DNA from: Paulownia fortunei
Lineage: Eukaryota > Streptophyta > Magnoliopsida > Lamiales > Paulowniaceae
Length of the DNA: 64,000 nt
NCBI GenBank assembly: GCA_019321725.1
Contig: CM033122.1
Coordinates: 2,666,001-2,730,000 of the forward strand
Direction: 5' to 3'
The translations under genes and the position numbers were made by a program. Below, one piece after another: positions 11,901-23,699 of this stretch (position 1 is its first letter; each line of letters opens with the position of its first letter). The notes beneath the pieces are model-generated. The model did no database searches. It was not told where the DNA came from and saw only the letters and a list, made by a program, of their open reading frames with translations.

Positions 11901-14900
11901 ATAATGGGATACAGACATTTCTCGCAACGGTGGTGTGAAAGGAATCCAATGAGGAAAAGGGGGGGCTACGCTGTGAATATTTATTGTGTGGATATGTATA
12001 TAGTTATGGCGAAAAATTTGTGGAACAATGCGATTCGTCGAAATCATCAGAGGCAAACTGCGGCCGAAGGGGATTGGTGGAAGCTGCAGCAGGGTTTTGC
12101 CCTTTTTTTTTTTCTTTTTTTGAATCAGAGAAAATGGAAAAGGGTAAATGCAGTGTGTTTTGGATGTTATCCACAGTGGCGCAGCAGCAGTCAGGCCTGT
12201 TTCCTTTATTTCACTTCTTCATTTTTAGATTTTTTTTCTCTTGCGTTAATCCATTCATTTTTTTTTATATATTTTGATTTTTTATTCCACTCTACATATG
12301 CAATTTTTTCACACATCCACTTGCTTGATTGTTTGCCAGATGCAACTTATTCGGAGGAAATTGAATTGGGAAATTTATCTGTCAAAATACCTTTTTTGTT
12401 TAAAATTTTCTTCTGTAATTCATAATTACTTTAGGTTGTCTTTTGATTGACTGTTTGAATTTGAGAAAAATTATTTTGATTTAAGAATTTTAAATGACTC
12501 TAATACTGTGTGGATATAAAAATCTATAATAATAGTTGAGAAAATAGGTCAAGATATATGCTAAAGAAAATCAATAATAACTCAAACTTATCCTATTGGT
12601 ATTATGACTTTGAAATCTTAACTCTGGAATCGTTCAATTGCTTATAGACAGAAGGATTTGAATTTCAATAAAGAACCTGAAGATGTAAATTTAAATAAAT
12701 CAAAAAATAGGCAAATTTCAATTCCAGTACATGGCTATATATAAAAAAAATAAAAATACTTAAGGATCTGAATTCATAACAACTCGAAATTGTACCAGAC
12801 AAACTCAGTGGATTTGAAATCAAATGCACTAGGGAAGAACTATTAAAAACAAGTTGAAATTAGATTTGAAATTATCCATTTGATCATCGAAAATAAAATA
12901 AAGCATGTAATTGGAAATGGAAGGACTTGTAAGTTATCTGATGGTTAAATTGGATCACTGGGGACTCATTTGCTGCTTCTGAATGCTGCAGAGTTGCAGT
13001 TGATTGGACATTGAAAACAATCTGAATATGAAAAAAAACGAATGGATGTGTGAAAACGAATTGGTGGTGTAAACAGAATTACTGAAAGCTTATCTTTTCG
13101 CTCGTATCATACAAAATCAAACTTAAGCCACATAAGATGCTTTGATATTTTTATTGAGAAAATTTCCATATCGTATAAATTAGCATTAGCTCAGAAACTA
13201 GTATAATTTTGTCTTGGTGTCATTCTCCTTGACGCCAAAAAATAAAAATTATTCTCTTCCAGTCTCACATTCTTCCTGTCTTTAATGATATGATTAATCA
13301 AGGAATTTAGAGAGGAAAAGGAGAAGGAAAAGAAAAAGGTGCAAAAAATAAAGCACTAAGTTACATTTTGTTTTGAAGTGTAAGAAAATATGTTCTTACT
13401 ATTTCCTTTACTAAAATTCAAGATTCAAACATAACATTAAACTGCTAACTATAAAAAACTGTCATCAAATTTAATAACGCATATAGTATGATACTCTTAA
13501 GGATTATTACACTAGTGTAAATTACTTCTGAAAAGTGAATTTCTGGTCCCGAAGTTTCCCTTCTCCAATTATTAATTAATTCCTTAATCAAACTTTTACT
13601 CTTTTTACTTCTAGATTAAAAACTGATTTCACTATTACTGCTGATAAATTTCTCTGAAATTGTAATAGGCTAACAATGTTTTTGCTACAGGTGCTGCAGA
13701 CACAGAGCCATTGTAAAACACTCATAAACCAGAATGCCAAAAAAGCTGTTTGGCAAAAAAGGAGCATGAAATGAAAGGAAAACTGAAACAATGACGGGAA
13801 GGTATGGAGCTTTTCTGTCCTCTTCAGGCGTGTTTTTATGACTTTATAAAAGGCCCAAGTTCTTTGATTCATCAACTGTCTCTAATCATGTTGAGCAATT
13901 AAAAATGGAAAATACTGATTGTTGGAGAATCAAATTACAAAATATGTTATCATATAATATTACAAATACTTTTTTATTTATCAAAAGGGGAGGTTACAAC
14001 AGTAATTGAAATTCTCCTGTCAGTTTCTGTAGCCCTTATGCTGACGTTTCCAGAGCCTGGTCCAATTGCATATAACATATACTAGAAATCTAACGGATCA
14101 AAACAAGAAGAATTTTTTTTTTCTTGTTTCAGTCATAGTAAGCCTGAATTTGTTGGCAGTCCAAGAAGGCATTATTTCGTCAAAGAAAAAAAAATAGAAG
14201 ACATTAAGTTACTTCAAAATATTTCACTTTCATGCAGTTTTAGCTCATAAAAAGAGTAGTTAAAGCAGTTGTTTATGATATGGTAACATTTTCAGATGGA
14301 ATATTTGCTTATTTGATTAAGATTTGATGACTCTTGATGAGCATCTGCAGTGTCTCATTGTTAATGAAAAATGCCATGTTCTAATGTTATTTTATGAAAG
14401 AATTGCCTGCTGATTCTCTGAAACTAAGTCTATTATATTAAACTAGTTTTCCGCCAATGTAGCTTGTATTTTGTTCTTGGTTGAAAATTGAAGAAAAGTT
14501 AAACTTGCAAAGGCTGGTATGCAATCTTTGTAACGATTGTATGTCGTGTCATGATGTAAGTGACACGTGAAACTTCATAGATGAAATTTGAACATTGGAG
14601 CTGAGTGAGCTTTAGTGTATCTTGTGGTTTTGTTTTGATCTCTAAGATGTGGAGATGAAGAAATTCAATTTGAGATAATTCATGCGGGATTGGATTTAAA
14701 TAATCTTCCAGTAGTTTTTCATTAGTTATCTTTCCACTCCACCTTGTCGCCAACTATGATATGCCAATCCTTTTCATATTCTAGTAGATTATGATTGTAT
14801 ATAAATAAAGGATGTCATATATCATCACTGTTATGATTGTTGATTTAAAGGTATTAACTGTGATGAAAAAAATAAAAAAATAAAAAAATTGATTGCTACT

Positions 14901-15178
14901 TTCTTTTGCTCTGGACAGGAGTTTATGATATACTTGAGCATCTTATCATAACTGCATATCAAACTACAATGTCATTTTACATGAAATGCTACTTGATCAA
15001 GAAATTTTATGCTTATTATTTTTCGAGAATTAAATTACTAGAAAATTAGAATTGGAAATTGTATTTGGTGGTCAAGAATCTAGGCAAGAATTAATCGAAG
15101 ACGACATGCTGCAGCAAGAGGGCAAAATCAACTGTGAAACCTCTTCTAACTACCCATTCATTAGCGTTTTGCCACAAC

Positions 15179-15180
<2 letters not shown>
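8931..15180. other. Long intergenic region without a recognised gene
   Basis: AT-rich DNA with short frames only. A CTG/TTA trinucleotide tract lies near 9,598-9,640. A transposon-like remnant lies near 10,310-10,500. A compositional island lies at about 11,690-12,210, where a 183-residue frame turns into poly-phenylalanine and is not credible as a protein. 12,430-15,050 shows nothing I can name. Confidence 0.5.
10310..10500. mobile_element. Diverged transposon remnant
   Basis: It begins GGGATGGACCCAAAAAC, has an A/T-only middle, and ends in a TTGGATGCCCTTTGAGCCTC-like phrase. The organisation parallels the remnant at 25,480-25,660. No coding sequence. Class uncertain. Confidence 0.3.
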
Positions 15181-15250
<70 letters not shown>

Positions 15251-15254
15251 AGAG
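15181..15254 (+). repeat. Compound microsatellite (CA)n(TA)n(GA)n
   Basis: About 15 CA units, then TA units, then about 14 GA units in one run. It ends about 260 bases before the ATG of the next gene, so it lies in that gene's promoter or 5' leader. Confidence 0.95.
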
Positions 15255-15513
15255 TAGGAAAAACCTAGTTGTTTGCCAAAATAGGGAAAATTCCAAAAGA
15301 ATTTAAAAACCCTAGACTGTGTTGCCAGCTATTTATAACATCCACGAGCACCCCTCCATCCGGACCTGTGATCTCTGCATTCTGTACTTTGGCCCCCAGA
15401 AAAGTGAAAAACATGATTTTCCAGACCTACCCTCTTTCCACTTTCCACCCCTTCGTTTTCTTCTAACTTACTGAAAATTAATTTGCCAAACTGAAAATTT
15501 TAGCTCATAAAAG

Positions 15514-17431
15514 ATGAGGGGAAAATCTTCTTCTTCAAAGTCTAAAAATGGACTAGAAGTTGAGAAGTCTGAAAAAGTGAAAGAACCTCATCTGTCCGGT
15601 GCTTACATCCGTAGCCTTGTTAAACAATTATCCTCTTCAAGAACCAAAGATTCATTGAATTCCAAAGAGCATGAAAATCTAGAGGGAGAGGGAATTTCAA
15701 GCAACCAAAGTTTATGCAGAAATACTTGTGATGGATTTTCTGATCAGAAACAGGAAAAATCCCATCAGCCCCCTCAGCAGCACAAAAAACAAGTCAGGAG
15801 AAGGCTTCACACCAGCAGGCCTTACCAAGAAAGGCTGCTAAATATGGCTGAAGCCCGGAGAGAAATTGTCACTGCCCTTAAGTTTCATAGAGCAGCTATG
15901 AAACAAGCCAGTGAAAAACAACAGCAACAACAAATGGAATCAAGGCCCGAAATTCAGCCTTTTGAGTCTTCATCTCATCAACTTTCTTCAGAACAAGAAG
16001 CCAAATTGAAGTCCAGGAGAAATCCAAGAATTTATGCTTCAAATTCTTCCGTGTCGAATAATTTCTCCACTAGTCATCTAGACAATTTCTCCTACTCACC
16101 CGGCTTTTGTTCTCCTTATTCTTGGTCTATTTCTCCAATCGCACCAACACCACTTGTCCAAGAAAATCTCAATTTTACACTCCCTAGCCAAACGCTTGGC
16201 CTCAATCTCAATCTTCAAGATTTTAACTACTTGGACTCCACCACTTTTCACCGCAGCACCAACCCTTCATCAATTTACTCATCCTCATCCCCATCAACCT
16301 CTTCCTCTCCTCTTTCAGCCACCACCGAGGAAATTCCATGCATGGGAGCGCCAACTTTGGTAGTGTCTGAGGTGGCAGAATTCGAGGATTCTGGGTTGCA
16401 TCCTGCAATGGATGATAAGGAGATGGCTGAGATCAGGTCAATTGGGGAGCAGTACCAGATGGAGTGGAATGATACCTTGAATTTGGTGAATTCAGCATGG
16501 TGGTTCAAGTTCTTGAAAGCAATGGAAGTTGCACCTGAGAATAAAAAAGGTGAGGATTTTTTGAACTGTCCATTTGATGAAGTCATGGAATTCCCAGCGT
16601 GGCTGAATGCAAATGAGAGCTGCTTCCAGCATGTGAATGATTTTTGCTCTGATAATTACTTTGAAGATCCTGCTTTGCCATGGTAAGAATTAGTTTGAGA
16701 AATTTAAACACATGTAAGTAAATAGGATTTGAGTATAATTATGTGTGATAGTTTTGCCTTGTCATTGGTGAGAGATATTTTCTGTTACTAATATATTACC
16801 CTGGTGAGTGATGTTTTTTGTGTTCTTCCTTATTGCAAGGATCAATACGTATCGACTTATTCTTTGAACATTTTTGTTTTAAAATGTTGCACGGTTCTTT
16901 TGAAATTACTCTCCTTTTTTTTGTTGCATTTGAAATAGATGGAACTGTTTCAATCTTGGTTTCAAACCCGAATCCCAGAGCACCTCTTTGTTTGCAAGAC
17001 TTATTATTTTGGCAAATTAATGAATTTTCCCCTGGATTTTATTAGGACTATTTATCAATTTAATTCCATGCTGGAAGGGTTGGACAGAGACAAATTAGGC
17101 AGAAAAATTTGTCTCCCAAGTATTTATTATTTTACTGTAAGAAATATTATCAAACAACTTTTCATGATACATTTTTTCAATTATTACTCATGTTCAAAAG
17201 TAGGTTCACTCGCATATATTACACTGATGAATTAGTAATAAACCTTGATTCATTGCTTGTGTTTATAACGAGTCTCTTACGTAATTTCAATCACTGACGA
17301 TTTTTTTTTTTTTTGTTTTTCCAATCTGTTTTGACGATTTTTTTTTTTGTTTGTTTTTCCAATCTGTTTTGAAAATTTGCAGCATGGACATCGAAGAAAT
17401 TGAAGGAATGGATGGGGACTGGTTAGCCTGA
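15514..17431 (+). CDS. Plant-specific protein of unknown function, serine/glutamine-rich
   Basis: Two exons, 15514-16682 and 17383-17431, give 405 residues; the intron is GT-AG and splits a Cys codon. I do not recognise a named family. Visible parts: a basic, serine-rich N-terminus; a compact block SGAYIRSLVKQLSSSRTKD (residues 28-46); a basic helical block from about 94 to 131 (RRRLHTSRPYQERLLNMAEA onward); a polyglutamine-like patch; a long Ser/Pro/Asn-rich low-complexity middle; and a conserved-looking acidic C-terminus, MDIEEIEGMDGDWLA, on exon 2. Both blocks look like short interaction motifs in an otherwise disordered protein, which suggests a nuclear or regulatory role, but this is inference. 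Similar plant proteins have been loosely labelled hydroxyproline-rich. The intron's 3' end contains a duplicated pyrimidine tract. Confidence 0.82.
17295..17371 (+). repeat. Tandem duplication of the pyrimidine tract near a splice acceptor
   Basis: Two copies of about 38 bases, TGACGAT followed by a T run and TTTTTCCAATCTGTTTT, lie end to end just before the acceptor at 17381-17382 of the unknown two-exon gene. Confidence 0.85.
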
Positions 17432-18323
17432 GAAAGATTGATTGTTCTTTTTTCTCATAATAATCAAATCGTTGGTGGCCTTCCCCTGGATATTTTATTT
17501 TTTATTTTTTATTTTTTAAATTTTCTAAACTTTTGCAAATAAGACTTGCCTGTATTTGTATTGAACAGGCATTCGAATAATATATCAAATGAGGAGGAAA
17601 TTATTTCATTCCTCTCTCCCCAATTCTTGTTGATTGAAATGTTGAAGTTTAATCTATATGTTGCATTTCCTCGTACGTTTATAGTTGCACAATTAATACA
17701 GATCCCATTGTCATACTTGATTTGGTCTTTTTTCCTGAAAGATACATAGAAGAGAATCAGAGAACATGGTCTGTAACTTTTTTTTTTTTCGAAAAGTTCT
17801 CTCCAAGAAGTTTTCTTTCATGAGCTAATTTGTTGGTGCAGTAACTCGAACAAAATCGGTTAGAAAATGTGATGAATTAATGTTAAATTTATGCAGGGTT
17901 CATGTCTCTTTCTTGATTGAAACTGTGAGAATCAATGGTGAGTTGAGGTGTGTGATTCATGTCCCTATCGTGAAGAACCTACGCCTCTATATTTTCTCCT
18001 CCTAGATATGTATCTTCCCAAATCCCTTCAGGTATATGTAGCATTATTCTATTGCTGGGAACAAATCTAAAACAATTATCTTTGGTTTGCAATCACCCCA
18101 TGTGAATAAACGTAAATCACTAGCTAAACTCGTCTTCACTTTTTCTTTATTAAAACAACCACCAACTTTTATTAGCAATTGTCGAAATATAGCTTATATA
18201 TCCTCTTGAAGCCACTGCATGCGTATACCCCTCCCATATAAACCACGAAACTTGAGTAAGTGATCAAGAAATTTTTCAAGGGTTCTCCCCAGTTTCTGCA
18301 TTGTAAGCGTCTCGTTCCATCTC
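17432..18323. other. Intergenic between convergent genes
   Basis: 3' flanks of the unknown gene (+) and the PMEI-like gene (-). T-rich runs only; nothing else seen. Confidence 0.5.
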
Positions 18324-18800
18324 CTAAACATGATGAACAACACCATCAATAACCATAGAGAGATCATCAAGCTTTCTAGTGAGCATTGACAGCGCAATCT
18401 CATCCACATTCCTGAGGGACTTTCTGCACATCTTCTTCCTCAAGATAACACTATGAGCCATCTTTCTCTTGAGCGAGTTGGCGTCCGACAGGAGGTTCGG
18501 ATGCTTTAGGTGCCTGAGCCTGTGGAGCGTGGACTTCATAGCACTAAGATCGAACAACAGGCCTTCCACGCAGAGCATCAGCTCGGGAGTTTGGTGAGTT
18601 AGCTGCACGCTCTTGAGCCGGGGGATTCCATTGATGAATTTTCTCGTTTCCCGGACTTCCTGGATGCTTAGGGTGATTGCATCACGGGCCTTCAGCTTCT
18701 GGCTCTCTGTTTCTGTTATGTAGGAGGAAGGGGAGGGCCCTATGGCGGAGGCCAGAGAAGCAGTGAGGGTTATCAGTACGAAAATGGTTGTGGGATTCAT
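18324..18800 (-). CDS. PMEI-like secreted protein (pectinesterase-inhibitor fold), divergent
   Basis: A single-exon frame of 158 residues. Residues 1-20 form a signal peptide (MNPTTIFVLITLTASLASA). The rest is mostly helical and aligns by pattern with the plant invertase/pectin methylesterase inhibitor four-helix bundle: KARDAITLSIQEVRETRKFI matches the first long helix, LCVEGLLFDLSAMKSTLHRL matches the DCxExYxDAVDxL helix, and a later Cys in RKKMCRKSL sits where the fourth conserved Cys is expected. The usual first Cys pair is missing, and the chain is shorter than typical members. Such proteins act in the cell wall on pectin methylesterases or on invertases; which enzyme, if any, cannot be told here. 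The loss of one disulfide makes inhibitory function uncertain. Confidence 0.66.
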   Translation of the reverse strand: MNPTTIFVLITLTASLASAIGPSPSSYITETESQKLKARDAITLSIQEVRETRKFINGIPRLKSVQLTHQTPELMLCVEGLLFDLSAMKSTLHRLRHLKHPNLLSDANSLKRKMAHSVILRKKMCRKSLRNVDEIALSMLTRKLDDLSMVIDGVVHHV

Positions 18801-19750
18801 TTTTCTTTTATGCTTTTAAAAGGGATTTTGCAGATTGAGAATTGCTCTGAGGGATAAATTCGAACATTGCCATTTATAGTAAAAAAAAAATCGCGTCTGA
18901 TCAGGAATAAGTTGTGAGGTGCTTTTGGTGTGAGTTGGAGTTTGCTGAGTAAAGAGAAAGAAGTTTTCTAAATATTCCAACCATAGTTTCATAGAGAATT
19001 AAGCAGCATTAAGATGGTATGAATTATGAAAGCTGAAATGATGGTTTTCATTCCTTAAATATTCGTAGTGAAGGAACTGAGGAAGGAGATTGTTCCAACA
19101 AATTCTTTTAGTCTTGCAAAAGTGGGAATTTTGCAAGACTGGATCTTTATAGTGCATTTAAAAGAGAAATTCAATTATAGTGCGCCACATTGAGAGGAGC
19201 AACAACATTGTTAGTTTATTTACCTATGGTTTTAGTTGTTTGTATCTAGAGCTGGATTTCCATTAACGTGCTTAGGGTACTCAGCAAAATGAGAGCTAGA
19301 TGTTAATATATGCTAGAATGCATATTCTGAGGAAAACGAGAAACTGTGTGGGTAACAACCACCCCCCCCCCACCCCACCCCACCCCAAAGCTCTGTTCGT
19401 ATGTAAAGCAGTCATACTTCGTAACTTGAAGGCAAAGTATGCAAAAATTTGGGGAGGGGAAAGGGTTTGTAGAAATTCAGAACTCATCAAAATGCATATC
19501 TAAAACAGACAAAAGGACAGAAGTTTCAGAATTACTTGCCATTATTGTCTATAATGACCTCGTTACTTCACAGTGATTGCAACAAGGAAAAGAAAAAAAT
19601 AAATAAAAAGCAATGCCCCTTGTGAGACATTCTAGCCTGTAATGTTGTAGAAAATGCAAACAATTAAACCAACCCTAAGAAAGTGATTTTTGGTCAAGTC
19701 TTGAAATTGGTTGAAATGTTAAAGCGCCACCCCATATTCCAGAATGAGGC
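18801..19750. other. Promoter of PMEI-like gene and 3' flank of FIDDLEHEAD
   Basis: It includes a C-rich tract at 19362-19386 that is a strong G-quadruplex motif on the minus strand. No gene is visible. Confidence 0.5.
19362..19386 (-). other. G-quadruplex motif, four G runs with single-T loops
   Basis: Read on the minus strand, three G4 runs and one longer G run are separated by single T residues. It lies about 365 bases beyond the FIDDLEHEAD stop codon on that gene's coding strand, so it could be present in a long 3' end of the transcript. Confidence 0.85.
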
Positions 19751-22700
19751 CTAAAAATCCCCCTGAGGATACCTGTCAATGCAATCAAGCCATGGGTTCC
19801 TCAAAGGCTTCCTGATCTTGCGCAGTGACTTCCAAACCACACTGTTGCACTTAAAACCAGACCCGAAGGACAGTTGCCAGACGCGATCACCTCTCTTTAC
19901 CTGCTCCTTGGCTTCCAAATAGGCCAGCTCGTACCAAATGCTGCTGCTCGATGTGTTGCCAAACCTGTGCAACGCAGCACGTGATGCCTCCAGATTCTTG
20001 TCGCTCAGTTTCAAGTTCCTCTGCAGCTCATCAAGCACCGTTTTGCTTGCAGCATGCACACAGAAGTGCTCGAAAGCTAGCTTGTAATCAGGAATGTAAG
20101 GCTTTGTGGGCTGTGAATTGGCACCATTGCCAAACAGGAGCTTCCAGACTAGTGTTGAGAAGAAGAGGAGCTGCTCTGAGAAGGGCAGGACAAGGGGGCC
20201 TAATGTGGTGATGTTGGTCTTGATCGCATCCCCCCCTATTTCAACCAAGTCTTTGCTGATTTTTATTCCCTTGAACTTCTGGCTGTCTTCTTCTTGATAG
20301 ATGCTCCTATTTTGTCAAAAGCAACATTATGATGAAATTTATGAGGGATTCAATAACTTGTGGAATGTTATGATTTGTTTTGGCAAAATAAATTTTCATT
20401 CTTCCTTGATTCTCCAAGATAAAATCAGAACATATATTGCATTCTCCAAAACACATTCTTGTAAAATACTTCTCCCAAACGCATTAAACAAATTCAAGAT
20501 TTTTTCTTTGAATTCAAAGAATAATGCTGTATAAGACTGACTATTCCCAGATATAATGTATGAGCAAACTTAGTTATTACAGAGAAAAGGAACCATAATT
20601 TTATTACTACATGAATCAAAAGAGCATCATCCCACGGCTATCTTCAAAAGTAATATAGAATGAGCACACCACATCTTAAAGAAACAGAGAATCAAGAGTT
20701 CATTTGCATAACTCGACCGACTCATAACCCTTTTTTTTTTTTTTCATGGAACATCATTTGTTTTATGTTTTGGATCACCTTTGAAATCAATAGGGTCCAG
20801 AACCAATCTGGAAAAAGAAATTGGACTTCAAATTAGATCCGACCCAAATTCGTTGGACCCACAAAATTTCGTATCTGTCTTGCTATGACACTATCCTTGA
20901 CAGAAATTCCCATAATTTCTTAATGAACTTCTGTCATGTTGGACACAATATTCAATTAGCTTAGGCTCGCCCAAAAACAAAATGTCCAGAGCATTGGGTT
21001 TTTAGTTGGCCTTTAAACAACTGGCCTACCTTCTTTACTCGAAACTACATTTCGATGGAGAAAATAATTTGAAAATTTCCTCGACTTATTGAATTCAACA
21101 TGTGCCTGTATACGTATAAAAATCCTTTTCTAATTAATTTCATGGAAAGTCATACAGCTTATTTAACTTAAATAGCATCCCAAACAAACTTTGAATACGA
21201 TCATATCCCAAAATTGACAGAAATAGACATGGGATGAAGCTCACATTATTTCTGTTCACGTTGATCACAGCTCCAACAAAGTTAAGTCAACTTTTAAGAT
21301 TTATTGGTTGATTAGTTTCATCCATAGGTCGTAGCTGAGCTATGATAGCCCATGCCCTAAAGATAAGCAATTCTATGGTTTTTCAAAATTATGAAGTTTT
21401 GAGGGATTTGAACTGTTAGAATACTATAATATGCATATAAATTATCATGATCTAACAATTTAAGTTTCCCAAAATAACTAGTCCAGATCAACTACGAAGT
21501 CAAAGTATGCTTAAGAAAACGAAAAATTAAGGCATACCTAAAGCTCCGATCATCAGCACCTTTGTGCGTCCTCACAATATGCTCAAGCCTGTACTTCGCG
21601 CGACGGTAGTCACGGCGGCGATTTGACAGCAACACGGCGGAGCAGCCCATCCGAAAGTAACAATTCGGGATAAGCATCGACCTATCCTTCCCCGGGTACC
21701 AATTATACCCCACCATCTCCGTACTCACCACCACAGCATAATTACTAGGGTTTGCCTGCAGCATGTCCCGCGCCAAATCGAGAGCAATTATCCCCGCGCT
21801 GCACCCCATTCCCCCCACATTGAAGCTCAAAATGCTTCCCCTCATTTTATAGTGGTTGATTATCATGGCGGAAAGCGACGGCGTCGGGTTGAAGAGGCTG
21901 CAGTTGAGGACGAGGATTCCTACGTCTTTCGGCCGGACGTGAGATTTTTCGAAGAGCTCGTCTAACGCGCCGAAGATTACGGTGGAGGCTTCCGCGCGGC
22001 CTTCTTTCATAGTGGCGGTGTTTTCCGGCGAGCCAATGGATTTGGGGACGTAGGTTTCGTCGCCGATGCCGGAGGATTGGAGGATTCGTCTCTGAAATTC
22101 GAGGCTTGCTTCATCGAATTTGCCGGATTTTCGGGCTAGTTCAATGAACTGCTCTTTTGTTACCTGCATGCATGAAAAACACATAATTAGATAAATATTT
22201 CGTAGATTAATCAAGCGACGTAATCAAGATTTCAAGTTCCATAGATTAATTAGGACACGAAATCAAGATTTTAGACTATGAAAACAAGAAATTTAAAGCT
22301 TTTGCATGTATTTGGATTATTTTCATTAAGGGCCAAAACAAAATTAATTAGCTAATTTTAGGAGATGATAATCAATTCAGATCTTTTATTGTAATATATT
22401 TTATTTTTTATTACAATATCACCAATATATGACATCGTTAACATACATTTGTCATGTATTGAGATGCAATATCAATTATAATAGAGGATCTGCACTGTAA
22501 GAGAATAGAAAACAAAATTACAGAGTTCTATTATACTTACAAGATAGGGGCAACTTTCCTTACTCGTTACAAGCATGGATACATCAACCGATTTAAAAAT
22601 CAAATCAAGAATTTAGGCTCAGGAGATAGAACCAATCCAAGATATGAATTCAAATAGATGGAAGCTGACCCGGGCTTTTGCATTTCACACTTGTACTTAT

Positions 22701-23441
22701 TTCCATGGGCTTATATATAATAGTATAACAAAAAATGAATAGGGTAAATTGTAAATCTTCCACAAAAATTATACACAATACTTGTGCTGATCTCCAGATC
22801 GGGGGCAACTCTCAGTATACAAATAACAGTTGAATTTATAATCTTGAACAACCTTATAACTACCCCTTTCCAATTCATCCCTATTCAATTCGTTCAAGCT
22901 TTCAAGTTTTTTTTTTTTAAAAAAAAAATGAAAAATAAAAAATACATGCATGCTGGATGCTCCAAAATTCAGAAGATTAAAATTTTTAGACCATGACAAT
23001 ATTCTTGAAAATGTATAGATACCATACCTTAAAATCATCACTCGGTTTGTAGCAAGCAAAATCAAGAAGGTAGATAGAACGTGGGCGTGACATGAAGTAG
23101 ACGGAAAGAGTGAACACAAAAAGAGCTAGGAAAGCAACCACGGAGGCGAGATCGTATCTGGCGGTGCTGTCCCAGATCTTCCGCCACAGCTCCTCCCTGC
23201 TCAGGCTCCCCACCTCCGCCCCGAAAACCAACACCAACAATGGAATGGTGGCGAGGTATATACCATGATTGATCAAGTAATGGTATCCTAACTTCACATA
23301 CTTCAAGTTCACAGAGTGGAGAAAATCCGGCAGCCTCCGCCTCACTCTGACGGAAAACGTCATCGACCCGGCGTCGGGGCCCGACGACTCAATGCCCCGG
23401 TTAACGATTTCCGTTGATAGGAGGTCTTGCTCTCCAGCCAT
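19751..23441 (-). CDS. FDH: 3-ketoacyl-CoA synthase FIDDLEHEAD (KCS10)
   Basis: Three exons on the minus strand, 23441-23028, 22163-21538 and 20306-19751, give 531 residues. The first ATG is at 23441; the codon two positions upstream is GTG, not ATG. The N-terminus [20 protein letters not shown] and the [11 protein letters not shown] and [20 protein letters not shown] regions identify FIDDLEHEAD rather than other KCS paralogues. Two membrane segments (about residues 55-80 and 105-125) precede the thiolase-like core. The catalytic Cys is in [10 protein letters not shown] (about residue 259), the His in [11 protein letters not shown] and the Asn in [10 protein letters not shown]. The enzyme condenses malonyl-CoA with long acyl-CoA at the ER and is needed for epidermal cuticle and for preventing organ fusion. 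Compared with the Arabidopsis protein as I recall it, there is a small insertion after KIWD, and the serine-rich linker before KPYIPDYK is shorter. Confidence 0.97.
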
Positions 23442-23562
23442 AGCCACGAAATTTGGCTACTTTTTTTTTTTTCTTTTTCTTTCTTTTCTGAAGGTGATAT
23501 GTTTTCCTCTCTTCTTTCTTTTGTTGATTTTCTTGGATGATTGTTGAGATGAAAGAATGGTG

Positions 23563-23569
23563 TATTTAT
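23563..23569 (-). promoter_or_regulatory. Likely TATA box of FIDDLEHEAD
   Basis: ATAAATA on the minus strand, about 120 bases before the start codon, at a plausible distance from a CT/AG-rich leader. Confidence 0.5.
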
Positions 23570-23675
23570 TCTGGAATAGAGGGCATAGGCTGGTGGTGGT
23601 GGGTTGGCCTCTAGTAAATGCGGGCACAGAGTTGGGTTTGTGCAGTTGGTTAGCTTTCAAACAGCCATAAATTCT

Positions 23676-23683
23676 TGCATTTA
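23676..23683 (-). promoter_or_regulatory. L1-box (TAAATGCA) in the FIDDLEHEAD promoter
   Basis: An exact match to the TAAATGYA consensus bound by the epidermal HD-ZIP IV factors ATML1 and PDF2. It lies 235 bases upstream of the FIDDLEHEAD ATG on its coding strand and about 110 bases upstream of the TATA-like box. This fits the epidermis-specific expression known for this gene. Confidence 0.7.
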
Positions 23684-23699
23684 TGAGAAAGTGGTTCGA

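Noticed and set aside
11874..12425. 183-residue open frame
   Set aside because: The second half is poly-Phe/Leu from T runs, with no recognisable domain; treated as non-coding.
13588..13875. 95-residue minus-strand frame
   Set aside because: No domain, no splice partners and no promoter signal; composition like surrounding DNA.
18194..18409. Overlapping minus-strand frame at the PMEI-like gene's 3' end
   Set aside because: Different frame, no domain; a shadow of the PMEI-like gene and its 3' flank.
23442..23447. Two-codon extension of FIDDLEHEAD upstream of ATG 23441
   Set aside because: The codon at 23447 is GTG, which is not a normal plant start; the ATG at 23441 gives the expected MAGEQDLL start.
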